Positions 54,219 to 63,876 of a stretch of DNA of 64,000 bases are shown here, piece by piece. The stretch lies in the NCBI RefSeq assembly GCF_017591425.1, contig NW_024467121.1, positions 24,936,707 through 25,000,706 of the forward strand, given 5' to 3'. The stretch comes from Ochotona curzoniae (Eukaryota > Chordata > Mammalia > Lagomorpha > Ochotonidae). How positions within the stretch are numbered: the first letter of the stretch is position 1; every line of letters starts with the position of its first letter. The position numbers and the translations under genes were made by a program. The notes beneath the pieces are model-generated. The model saw nothing but the letters and a program-made list of their open reading frames with translations, made no database searches and was not told where the DNA came from.

Positions 54219-55123
54219 GAGAATGTCTTGAAGCAACCATTTTTACCTTAGAATATGTTTTTGGTGTGGAGGAATATTCTGTCCTTTACTTTCATAACAC
54301 AGTTATGATAATAATAATAGGACAGACATTCAAAGATCTTTTTTTGTGATGACAGGGTTTTTTTTTTACAAAATAAATTTATAATTATAATTTTTTATTT
54401 AAAAAAAAGAAAGAAATTTTAATCAGTGAAACTCTTAACTTCCAGACTGTGCATTGTTAGCCCTGAGTTTCGTTCTAGGGGACGGACAAAGAGTAGGTGT
54501 GCAGTTTTCAGAGCAGCCATGCTCTCTGGGTTTTACCAAGTGCTGTTCTCTGTAAACGAACCCCTGAAAACACTATTAGCAAACACATTCCTCAGATCTC
54601 ACCCCACAGTCATTAGCAGTGGATTGAAAGACTCAGTGGTTTCCAGCATCATCAAGATCAGCTAATGGTCCTGCTGTCAGAACTCCTGACATAATACTGG
54701 ATTGGCTGCATGGTGTGTGAAACTGTGGACTCAGGATCTGGATAGAGAAGTTCCCAAGATCATGCAGACATTGCTTCCATTTTTTCATGGCTCTTTCAAT
54801 TATCTTTTAGAAATTGGCATCTAAACAAAAGAATTAATTTTATTCTTATCATGTAAATGACAAGAGCATTGAAAATGACTTAGGGATGGAAAATGCTCTG
54901 TCTTTCAACCATGACATGTTACAGATGTGGACTCTGGGAGCCCAGAAAAATTCCCCAGGCCTGGTCATAGGTCTCGAATAAGAAGTCACACTATCTGGGT
55001 CCTGTTCAGTTCCCCTTTTCATTCAGACAGGGGCTAAAATGATGTCTGTGGATTTGTTACAATAACAGCCAAGAAAACAGTTCGTTCATTTTGAACCCCT
55101 TCCCTTCTTTCTCCTCTCTGCAG

Positions 55124-55375
55124 CTTCGTTGTGTGGAAGACCTTCAGACAATTCAAGTGATCAAGATTTTAAGATATGAAAAGAAAGTGGCCAAAATGTG
55201 CTTTTTTATGATCTTCACTTTCCTGATTTGCTGGATGCCTTATGTAGTAATCCGTTTCTTGGTGGTTAATGGCTATGGGCGCCTGGTCACACCTACAATA
55301 TCCATTGTTTCATATCTCTTTTGTAAATCAAGCACAGTGTACAATCCAGTTATTTATATCTTCATGATCAGAAAG
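55124..55375 (+). CDS. OPN3: OPN3 coding exon 3
   Basis: The 252-nt exon encodes residues 227-310 ([10 protein letters not shown] ... FMIRK), starts after 'ctcctctctgcag' and ends at AAG|gtaaat; both junctions are phase 0. It carries the third cytoplasmic loop, helix 6 with C262-W263-M-P265, and helix 7 with Lys294, the residue that forms the retinal Schiff base in opsins, followed by N300-P301-V-I-Y. Human has Ala before the Schiff-base lysine, as I recall; here it is Cys293. If the intron were retained the frame would continue 11 codons ([11 protein letters not shown]) to a stop, replacing the whole cytoplasmic tail. Confidence 0.95.
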
Positions 55376-56035
55376 GTAAATTTTGCAATTGGTTCCTTGT
55401 TATCATGTTGAGGGTGGAGTTGGACAGCATCATACTTTTAGAGAAGTATTTCAGAGCAGCTTCAATATTGGAAACCCCAATGAAGACATGATAAGGAAGG
55501 AAAGGATTCAGGTAGAAATGCAGGATATCACCAAAGAAAACAATGACATCTGCAATACAAGTTCATATTTGCCAAGCAGAATTCCATTAAAATTAATCTT
55601 TGGTTCACAAATATTTTATATCTGGCAATAATGATGACAGTCATGAAGTAAATAATACATTTAGAGTTCTTACTGTATTAAGCAGTGATATGGTTTTTAC
55701 AAAAACCAATGAAATAAAAATATTTTTCTCCTTTATAGATTATGGATAGGTTCAGATTGTTTAAATGAACTTTCCTAATCCAGGAGTTGCCAATGTTACG
55801 ACTTGAACCTGGTTCAATTGTATCTTCAAATTTAGTGCTGATACCTCCTCACTTGACACTTATGGACACTACCAAGCCATCGATCAGGGCTGCTCTTCAC
55901 ACACCATGGCCGGTATCTAGCCAAATTCAATTTGGCTCTAGAAACTTCACGTAGGTCTACAGGAAAGTTTATGTCTGTTTCTGTAGCACGACTATTTTGA
56001 CTTGATGGCTGCTATGAAAATGAGAGCTTGCAGTG

Positions 56036-56335
56036 TGCATTTAGCACAGCAGTTAAGCAGCCACTTGGGATGCCTGTATCTGGATGTGGTACTGACTGCT
56101 TTTCTAAATTCCTGCCAATATGTACCTGTTACGCTGTGAGTGATGGTTCAAGCTGTTGGGTCCTTGCTGTCCACAGGGAGAACCAGAGGGAATTCCAATC
56201 CCCTGGTTTTGCTCTGGCCACCAGCGGCTACTGTGGGCCTGTGAGGAGAGAGCCAATGATTGGGAGCATCTTCTTTGTTGGTCTGTCTGTCATCTATCAC
56301 TCTACCTTTCAAATGCATGAATACAATTTTTAAAA
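56036..56335 (+). repeat. C-type SINE, sense, old
   Basis: Sense order: head 'agcacagcagttaagcagcc', body 'gttcaagctgttgggtcctt', 3' end 'caaatgcatgaatacaattt'. Confidence 0.65.
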
Positions 56336-56345
56336 AATCCAAATC

Positions 56346-56665
56346 TAGGGCCTGATGCGATAGCCTAGTAGCTAAATCCTTGACTTGCATCCTCTGGGAA
56401 CCCATATGGGCACCAGTTTGTGTTCTGGCTACTCCACTCCGCTTCCAGCTCCATGCTTATGGGAAAGCAGTAGAGGATGACCCAAAGCCTTGGGGTCCTG
56501 TACTCACTCGAGAGACCACAAAGAAGCTCCTGGCACCTGGCTTCAGATCAGCTCAGCTCCAGCCATTGAACCACTTGGGGAGTGAACCAGAGAATGCAAG
56601 ATGTTTCTCTCTGTCTCCTTTTCTCTGTAAATCTGCATTTTCAATTAAAAAAAAAAAAAGCCAAA
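56346..56665 (+). repeat. C-type SINE, sense, full length
   Basis: Sense head 'gggcctgatgcgatagccta', body with 'gggaaagcagtagaggatga', 3' end 'ctgtaaatctgcattttcaa' and a 12-A tail. Short flanks 'ccaaatcta' and 'ccaaatgta' are a plausible target-site duplication. Confidence 0.85.
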
Positions 56666-56695
56666 TGTATAAGTTAAATTAAGTAAAAAAGACAG

Positions 56696-57061
56696 TGATC
56701 CTTGTTATCTTTTTTTTTTTTTAAAGATTTATTTATTTATTTCTATTGGAAAGTCAGAAATACAGAGAGGAGGAGAGACAGAGAGGAAGATCTTCCATCC
56801 AATAGTTCACTTCCCAAGTGGCCCCAACGGCCAGAAGCTGAGCCAATCCAAAGCCAGGAGTCAGGAGCTCCTTCCAGGTCTTCCGCAAGGGAGCAGGGTC
56901 CCACGGCTTTGGGCCGTCCTCGACTGCTTTCCCAGCCACAAGCACGGAGCTGGATGGGAAGTGGGGCTGCCGGGATATGAGCCAGCGCCCATGTGGGATC
57001 CCGGTGTGTGCAAGGTGAGGACTTTTAGCCACTGGGCTACTGTGCTGGGCTGATCCTTGTT
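56696..57061 (-). repeat. Young C-type SINE with perfect target-site duplication
   Basis: Full-length antisense element from 'aaagatttatttatttattt' to 'actgtgctgggc'. The 11-bp sequence 'tgatccttgtt' is repeated exactly at 56,696-56,706 and 57,051-57,061. Confidence 0.92.
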
Positions 57062-58093
57062 GTGAATGCGGTTATTCCTTATATATGAAAACAACACACG
57101 ATTTTACCATATATACATTTAACCTTTATAATAATGTATTTTTAGCACACATAATCTGACATGCCAAGGAATGGTTTGATGAATAAAGTTCAAAACAAAT
57201 GAATATTTTAAATTAGGAATAGAAACTAAGTGCTAACTTGCTTATATGAAGACAGAAATCAATCTAGATATTCCTCATTTTCTTAATTGGTATTTCCTGA
57301 TTTTGGAAAGTATGGGTTATTTTTCCTCTAAAAAACGGATAACAGTCAAATTAGCCTTTGTGTGTTTTACTGTAGCAAACAATCTCAATGTTTGAGTGGA
57401 TTAACTCAGACAGTGTGTGAGTCGGTCTCCTGTCTGAGGGACGCGGTGGGATCTGTTTGGGGCAGTCATTTAGGACTCTAAGCGCCTTCCATTCTGTGAC
57501 GTCACCAGCTTCCAGCCCAGACTTCCCAAGGTGCTTGCAGCAGTGACAGAACAAAGGGCTGAGAGGAGCGAGGCAGGGACGTACTCCAAACAGTGCAAGA
57601 GTCACATGCGTTGGTGAACACTGACAATCTGTGCTATATTTTCCCCCAAATGATTAGTGATTTTGATTTTAAAAATTCTTCATTAATAAAGGAAGATTAG
57701 CAGGTACACCAAGACCTAAACTCTGCCAGGAAGTGACTTGACTGGCTTTGCGTTTTAGAATTTCGTTTTTAGCATTACAACTTTGAAGGTGCTCACTGTT
57801 TGTGGATTGAATTGATGTTCAGATTCCTTAGAGAAAGAAATATAACAGCTTGGATAGGCAGTGCATAGAAATTGAAGTTAGGGATATTTTTTTAAGCAGT
57901 CCTATAATTAATAAGAATACATAAGACATGAAATTCCATGGTGACTTAGATATGAGCGTTACTATAGAACTCCACACCCACATCAGCTGACAAGCAAAAA
58001 TCAACTCAAAGCTGAACTAATTTTCTGGAATATTAATCTGGATAACAGGCCAAATTTTTACTTAAAATTCAACTCTTTTTTTTCTTTGCCCAG

Positions 58094-58357
58094 TTTCGAA
58101 GATCCCTTTTGCAGCTCCTGTGTTTCCGGCCACTGAGATGCCAGCAGTCGGCTAAAGACCTGCCAGCTGTTGGGAGTGAAATGCAGATCAGACCCATTGT
58201 GATGTCACAGAAAGATGGGGACAGGCCAAAGAAAAAAGTGACTTTTAATTCTTCCTCCATTATTTTTATTATCACCAGTGATGAATCACTATCAGTTGAT
58301 GACAGTGATAAAGCCAGTGGGTCCAAGGTTGACGTAATCCAGGTTCGTCCATTATAG
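58094..58357 (+). CDS. OPN3: OPN3 coding exon 4 (C-terminal tail, stop)
   Basis: The last coding exon gives residues 311-397 ([10 protein letters not shown] ... VIQVRPL) and the TAG at 58,355-58,357. It encodes the membrane-proximal amphipathic segment (helix 8) and the cytoplasmic tail, with the basic stretch [10 protein letters not shown], a hydrophobic SIIFIITS segment and a Ser/Asp-rich end suited to phosphorylation. It is close to human OPN3 throughout, including the final seven residues. Confidence 0.95.
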   Translation, partial: FRRSLLQLLCFRPLRCQQSAKDLPAVGSEMQIRPIVMSQKDGDRPKKKVTFNSSSIIFIITSDESLSVDDSDKASGSKVDVIQVRPL

Positions 58358-59575
58358 GAATAAATGATGGCAATGAAAGATGGAGCCTTGAATTGAACAC
58401 TATGTATAGACCTCCATTAAAAAGACTTTCAGAACACACATTCTTTGCAAAACTAGCACAATGCTTGTGGCCCAGCATAACTCTCAATTACTCTCTAGCT
58501 TCAAGAAGTAATTGAAGACAACAAATTCTTTTCATTCAATGGGTGCTTCACATAATAAAAAACCACCTTGGCACAAGATGGGCATCTGGCTCCATCCTCT
58601 TCTAATGTGGGAAATTTTCATTTCAGACACATTTTTAAGGAACTGTATTTTCTGGAGCAATTATTACATTTTTTCTCAAATACATTTCTCTGTAAAATAG
58701 CTTTGTCTCATACACTTATGTGAAATAATTAGAAAATCTTGAATTTTCTGTACAGTTGGGTCCTTTTCAGTGTTGTTATGTTTGACAAAATCGTATTTAT
58801 GGAGCTAATTCTAGAATGCAAGTATAAGAGGAGTCTCACAATAATGTACTATGGAGGATGTCCTTGGTGATATTAATAACCAGCAATGCAAAGAAAACAG
58901 GTTGAGGAATTTCAAGATAATGTTGGTGCACAGCTCATTGTACAATTATAGAAGATTACATGGTGAAGATGACGTTGATGACAGCTGCTTTCTCCATCTA
59001 TTTGGACCATGAACATGGAAGGCTTATCCTGCCTTCAACTAGTTTTCCAGAGTAATGGATTTAGGAAAAGATTTCCAGGCAAACAAGGAACTAAAGTGTA
59101 GAAGTGTATTCATGGAATATAATTTTGGTGGTCATCAGTTAGTCCACTAAATAAGTTATGACCAGTGTTGGTGGAGAGGCAACCATAATATGTTACCACC
59201 ATATGTGTTCCTTCTGCAAAAGGATTATTTTCATATGACTACAGTTGAGAAGAAGCTCAGAAAAGGGTCCCTACTCTCTTAAACTTTGCCTGAAAGGTCA
59301 GATAGTTAAAAATCTGTCATCTGTCTCCCCATTCTACTGGAAACAGCAAGGCTGGTCACCAGAGACTTCTCTGCCTGGAGACAGAACCAGAGAAATCTGC
59401 ATTAACTCCCATTTACTTTCCATCTCACAGTTTGCCATCATTAGAGGTTCAAATCCCATTTTACTTATTCTTGGTGAAGATCTATGCCAGCTCTTTGAGA
59501 TTTACCCATTCCCTGGGTGCCTACCATGTACATATGAAAAATACATGTGAATAAACCTTTTGTGTGTTTGGTTTC
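58358..59575 (+). other. OPN3: OPN3 3'UTR with likely poly(A) signal
   Basis: Downstream of the stop there is no further coding signal. AATAAA occurs at 58,554-58,559 and at 59,550-59,555, the latter followed by the GT/T-rich 'ccttttgtgtgtttggtttc', a good downstream element. I favour the latter, for a 3'UTR of about 1.2 kb; another AATAAA is at 60,193-60,198 beyond the MITE. Confidence 0.55.
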
Positions 59576-59967
59576 CTTTTGTTGCCTTTTGTCATAGGGA
59601 TCCAGCCAATGAACGTAAGATGGATAAAAGGAAAAATTACTCTTTTCTACCCTGTAGATTAAATGTAACATTGTAGAAAAATGCTGAAAATTTCCATTTC
59701 ATTATATAACTCTTATATTGGGTAATAGTGTCCATAGTGTGGCTTCTTCATCATTATTCACACTGAAGGACTCCTGTTCTCTATAAGACAGGACAACCAA
59801 AGAAAACACTTTTACTCAGTATACTTGAAATCAAGTTCAATTCTGGTTCAGCCTTAGTATGTAGTTCATGAATAAGAAAACAAATTACTTCTGAGGGTCT
59901 GAATAGGAAGAAACTATGGCTTAATATTCCTACCAAAACTGTCCTTGTTTCCTTCCACTATTTTGTA

Positions 59968-60173
59968 TGAGGGTACTTCAAAGTGTTTGTGGAAAAGTGA
60001 AATTTAAAGAAAACCTTACTTTTATGCAAAAAAAAAATTTGGAATTCGTACCATGCTTTTTCATAAGTACTTTCCATGAACATTTTGATTACCTTCCCCA
60101 TGCGTGATTAGGGTTTGTTTTTTTTTCCCAAAGTAAATGTTACATTTTTCAAGGACCTTTTAAAGTACCCTTC
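59968..60173. mobile_element. Mariner-like MITE with terminal inverted repeats
   Basis: The ends 'gagggtacttcaaa' (from 59,969) and 'tttaaagtacccttc' (to 60,173) are inverted repeats, continued more loosely inward ('tgtttgtggaaaag' against 'ctttccatgaac'). TA dinucleotides border both ends, as expected for a Tc1/mariner-type element. The 206-bp body has no coding capacity. A related piece may lie at 14,303-14,345 ('gaggacatttcaaaaagctt'). Confidence 0.7.
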
Positions 60174-60539
60174 TATATGTATTTAATTCATTAATAAAAT
60201 CTTCCCTGTCCTTTACTTAGTATGGCATTAATATCTCTTTTCTTTTTTAATCTTTAGTTATTTATTATTATTATCATTATCATTTTATGATACTGTTCCA
60301 TAGGCTCATTGGATTTCCCTTATTCCCTACCCATTTTGCAACCCCCACCTAGTTCCTCTACATCATTACTAAAGTTAAGTTCTTCATACACAGTCATATG
60401 TCCATCATTACGGGCATGGACAGTGGCAGAGAGTCCAGCATCCTATTGTCAAGATATAGTAAACAGTTTCGTTGTAAGTCCATTTTTATCTGGAAGTAGA
60501 AATGCATACTACATTGTATCCTCACATCTGGACATGTTA

Positions 60540-60770
60540 GTCTCCATTTCACAGTTACTATACATTCCCTTAAATGAAAAGTCACAATGCAAAATCAACA
60601 ATAGGAATAAAAATAGAAATTTACAATGCCATGAAGTTGACTAATATGTTACTAGATATGACAGTCTGCATTATAAGCTACTACACATCCCCTTAAATGA
60701 AAAGACACAACACAAAATCAACATCAGGAGAAAAAAAGAAATTAACAACACCATGAATAACATAAATAAC
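60540..60770 (-). repeat. Two tandem copies of a 123-bp unit in the L1 3'UTR
   Basis: 'ccttaaatgaaaag' recurs at about 60,568 and 60,691, and neighbouring blocks ('aaaatcaacaataggaa' and 'aaaatcaacatcaggag'; 'atatgttactag' and 'acatgctactga') repeat in the same order, giving a 123-bp period with notable divergence between copies. Confidence 0.7.
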
Positions 60771-61099
60771 ATGCTACTGAATGATTAATGTGTCGCTGAA
60801 GAAATGAAAAAGAAAATGAAGAACCTTCATGTAGAAAATGGTGGTACTGTATGATCTATGAGTCATTGAAGAATTTAATGAGAAGAAACTGTTTTGAAGA
60901 GATGAAACTATCAAAACAACATGAGATATAGCTTCTGCTGATTTTTGTTGGTAAAATGCATCTCTTCTAGACAACAAATAGATGGGTTTTGTTTTTTAAT
61001 CCAGTCTACTAAACTATGATATTTGATTGAGCTTAAGCCAATTACTTTCAGAGTTAATATCTATGGGTGGTAATTTGGTCCTGTCATTTTGGGAATAGG

Positions 61100-62132
61100 T
61101 TGTTCATTGGTTTAGTCTTCTGTTGTCATTTTACTGGGATATTCTTCACGTTTGCCTTTGGTTTTGTTGGGTAGTCCTCTTCTCTGTCAAGAGAACATCT
61201 TGAAGCATCATTTGCAGGGCAGCTTTGGAAGAGGCAAATTCTTTTAACTTTTCTTTACTGTGGAAGAATTTTATTTCATTTTCAAAGACAAAAGAAAGCT
61301 TTGCTGGATATGTAATCCTAAACTGACAAATTTTTGCATTTACAATATAGAATATGTCACTCCATTCTCTTCTTGGCTGTAGAGTTTCTTGTTAGAGGTC
61401 TCCTGTGAGTTTCATTGGCATTCCTTTATATGTCAATTGAATTTTTTCACGTGCACATTTAAGGATCTTTTTCTTATGTTCGATTGAAGAGAGCTTGATG
61501 ATCATGTGTCTTGGTGAAGATCGCTTTTGATCAAGCTTGTTGGGAGTTCTATGCCTCTCCTGGATTTTGTTTCCCAATTCTTTCTCTAGATTGGGAAATT
61601 TTCCCTTATTATTTCATTAAATAGATTTGTAAACTCAGTTTCTCTTTCTGCACCATCTGGGACTCCCATAGCTCTTATATTTGGCCTCTTAATAGTGTCT
61701 TGGAATTCTTGAATACTTTTTGTTTTTTGGCCTGATCTAGCTGTGCTTCCACTCTTTGTTTGCTTTCCCCTGGTGACAAGAAATATCTTCCAATTCTGAG
61801 ATTCTTTCTACTGCTTGCTTCATTCTATTTTGGAGACTCTCCACTGTACTTTTAATTTGTTCTACTTGTGTTCTTAATTTCTGATATATCATCCTTGATT
61901 TGCTTTATTGCTGCTATTTCTTGGGTAACATATTCCTTAATTCTTTGAATTCTTGTATGTGTTTCTCATTGTTGATCAGAAGCTTTAAAATGAGTTTTCT
62001 GAATTCTGTATCCCCCATTTTCTCGATGTCTTCCTCGGTGAACACTTGGGTTGGCATAGGGTTTTGCTCCTTTGCAAGGGCGTCTTCAGTAATATTCATT
62101 TTGTCTTTGTGTCCTCTTTTGCTTTTGGTCAT
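61100..62132 (-). pseudogene. Broken L1 ORF1 (RNA-binding protein) of the LINE
   Basis: The minus-strand frame begins MTKSKRGHKDKMNITEDALA at 62,132 and runs 72 codons (to 61,914) before a stop. Further on, 61,577-61,392 shows RTPNKLDQKRSSPRHMIIKL and LTYKGMPMKLTGDL, which fit the conserved ORF1p C-terminal region (human RTPQRYSS...PRHIIVRF). The remaining C-terminal part (ITYPAKLSF-like) continues out of frame to about 61,130. Several frameshifts or stops make it inactive. Confidence 0.75.
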
Positions 62133-62479
62133 TGTACTTCTGGTTAGCAGAGTCTTCTCCTTGGGGCAGGTTTCTCAGCTGTGTCACCCACAGGTCTACA
62201 ATGTGATTTTACTTATTGCCTTTGGTACCCAACTCTTTGCTTGCAGTCAATTGTGCCACTCCCAGCAGCAGGTTCCAGGTCTGGGTTTTTACGTTAGATT
62301 TCCACCATGGTCTCCACAGCCCCAGCTCCTGACTCACCAGTGTCCACCTCCTGTGATATCGTGCTGAGGCTATACAGTTGTCTCTTCAAACTTTCTCCCA
62401 CTTCTGGTCCCACAATTAGGGAGAAACCAGGTGTCCTATATAGCTAGGTTGTTGGTGGTGCTGATCTTACCGGAACCTG

Positions 62480-62890
62480 CTGGATGATAGGTCTGGGTGC
62501 CACTCAGACATATTTGATTCATATGATGCCACAGTTGGTATTATTTTCCTGTGGGATCAGTGCAATCCATGGAACTCGGTGAGTTCTTGTAAGCTCAGCA
62601 CATGCACAGTTCACTGTTGTCCCCTGTAGTCCTAAACTTTTGCCACAATGTACAAAATGGCTTCTGACGTGCCTCTACTAGAGTTCTTGATCTGTTGGCC
62701 ATCAGGTCTGAGAGCTACCCAGACCTGTCTTGGGTGAAACCTTTAGAATGCTGCGTTGATGCAGTTCACTGAGTCAAAAATGAGTTCACTTCCAGCTCAG
62801 TGCATGTGCAGTCGTGCTCATAGTCCTTGTCTTCATAAACAAAATGGCACCTAATTTGGCTCTAGAAGGCAGATTGGGCTGTGAAATCCA
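62480..62890 (-). repeat. Tandem 5'UTR units of the L1 (about 200-215 bp)
   Basis: 'aggtctg...cagac' recurs at 62,489 and 62,704, and 'agctcag.gcatg.gcagt' type blocks at 62,592 and 62,794, followed in both by 'tagtcct' and 'acaaaatggc'. This indicates two diverged head-to-tail monomers, as found in promoters of some mammalian L1 families. Confidence 0.6.
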
Positions 62891-63440
62891 CCCTGTTCCC
62901 GCACTGCCCGTCTGGGATCTGCTGCTGTTTCTGCTCCTAGTCAAATCAAACAGACCAGCAGGACTGACAATTCTTTGTCTGGGTTCACCTCCTAAGCTCC
63001 CAGTGAAAGCCCTTCCCACCTGGTTGCTGATGGAGTTCTGGCTGCTGGTGGAGTTCAGATCACCGTTAGCTGAATGCCACTGCATTATCAGTCACTGCAG
63101 CACCACACCATTGTTTTTGCTGCTTTCCCGTGTCTGTCAGTCTCCAGGTACCTCCCTGCTGTTGTTCTGTCCTCTCCTATTTCCTGGAACGTGTCCTCTC
63201 AGCTTCATCCTGATTAAATGTTTTTCAGTCCGTTTGAACGTGTCCTTACCCTATTCTGCCATCTTGATTAATAGCCCTTTTCTTACCTTCACAGTTATTA
63301 TTGGCATTTGTAGGCTGGGAAATAGTTTATTCTGTAAGTCATCAGTTTATTCTTCAAGAAGATCTCTAACTTTATCATTTGCTTTTCTGGTTTTGTCACG
63401 TGAGTCAGAGCCTTGTGGTTGGATGAGTTTCAGTCAGGTG

Positions 63441-63876
63441 AGAAAAAGTAGTTAACATTTTAGGCAAATTCTGATTTTTGAGTCCCAGGCAGTGAATAAA
63501 GCTTATTGTAAGTCCTATCATGTCCTTTGAAGAAAAAAGATTTTGGGTGTCTTCCCTGCAGGCCTTGCCTATGTGAGAAGTGCAGTCTTAGTCACGGCAC
63601 TTCTATTTTTAGAATGAACCAACCTGAATATGCAGATGTGGTGAGGAAGCTGTATGTTAGTTTTTTTAAGAAGTGTCTCCCTGCCCCCCACCAATAATTG
63701 CAATCAACACAAAGAAACTGTACATTTTAATTTAATCATAGGTTCACAATTATCTTCCCATAATGAATTAAATACAAAGGGGTAGGGGAGACACATTTTG
63801 ATCCTTAGTTTCATCACAGAGAAATCAGTCCTATTTCAGAATATTTATAGCAACTAGTAATTAAATGTAATTTGTT
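63441..63876 (-). other. KMO: Probable KMO 3'UTR and spacer
   Basis: Downstream of the KMO stop on the minus strand the sequence is AT-rich. Overlapping ATTAAA hexamers near 63,736-63,726 are candidate poly(A) signals. From about 63,440 the L1 begins. No other gene is visible. Confidence 0.4.

Larger units (their letters stand above)
49256..55123 (+). other. OPN3: OPN3 intron 2
   Basis: This 5.9-kb intron carries three SINE copies, an ATCT microsatellite and an MLT1-like LTR fragment, each listed. No gene is visible in the rest. It includes an 18-T run at 50,646-50,663. Confidence 0.85.
55376..58093 (+). other. OPN3: OPN3 intron 3
   Basis: This 2.7-kb intron holds three SINEs in a row between 56,036 and 57,061 and otherwise unremarkable sequence. 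The acceptor is 'tttctttgcccag' at 58,081-58,093. Confidence 0.85.
60225..63440 (-). mobile_element. Lagomorph L1 LINE, internally deleted, antisense to OPN3
   Basis: Read on the minus strand, the element has a 5'UTR (about 63,440-62,133), an ORF1 region from 62,132, the start of ORF2 (ATG at 61,087-61,085) for about 45 codons, then a jump near 60,945 into 3'UTR sequence that ends in an A/T-rich tail near 60,225. Nearly all of ORF2, about 3.5 kb, is missing. ORF2 start codons (MTG) and later WIKKQNPSICCL match the mammalian L1 endonuclease N-terminus. Frames are broken. Outer limits are approximate because no target-site duplication was found. Confidence 0.8.

Noticed and set aside
60225..63440. 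An endogenous retrovirus between OPN3 and KMO
   Set aside because: There are no LTRs, primer-binding site or gag/pol motifs; the ORF1p-type protein and the ORF2 N-terminus show that it is an L1.
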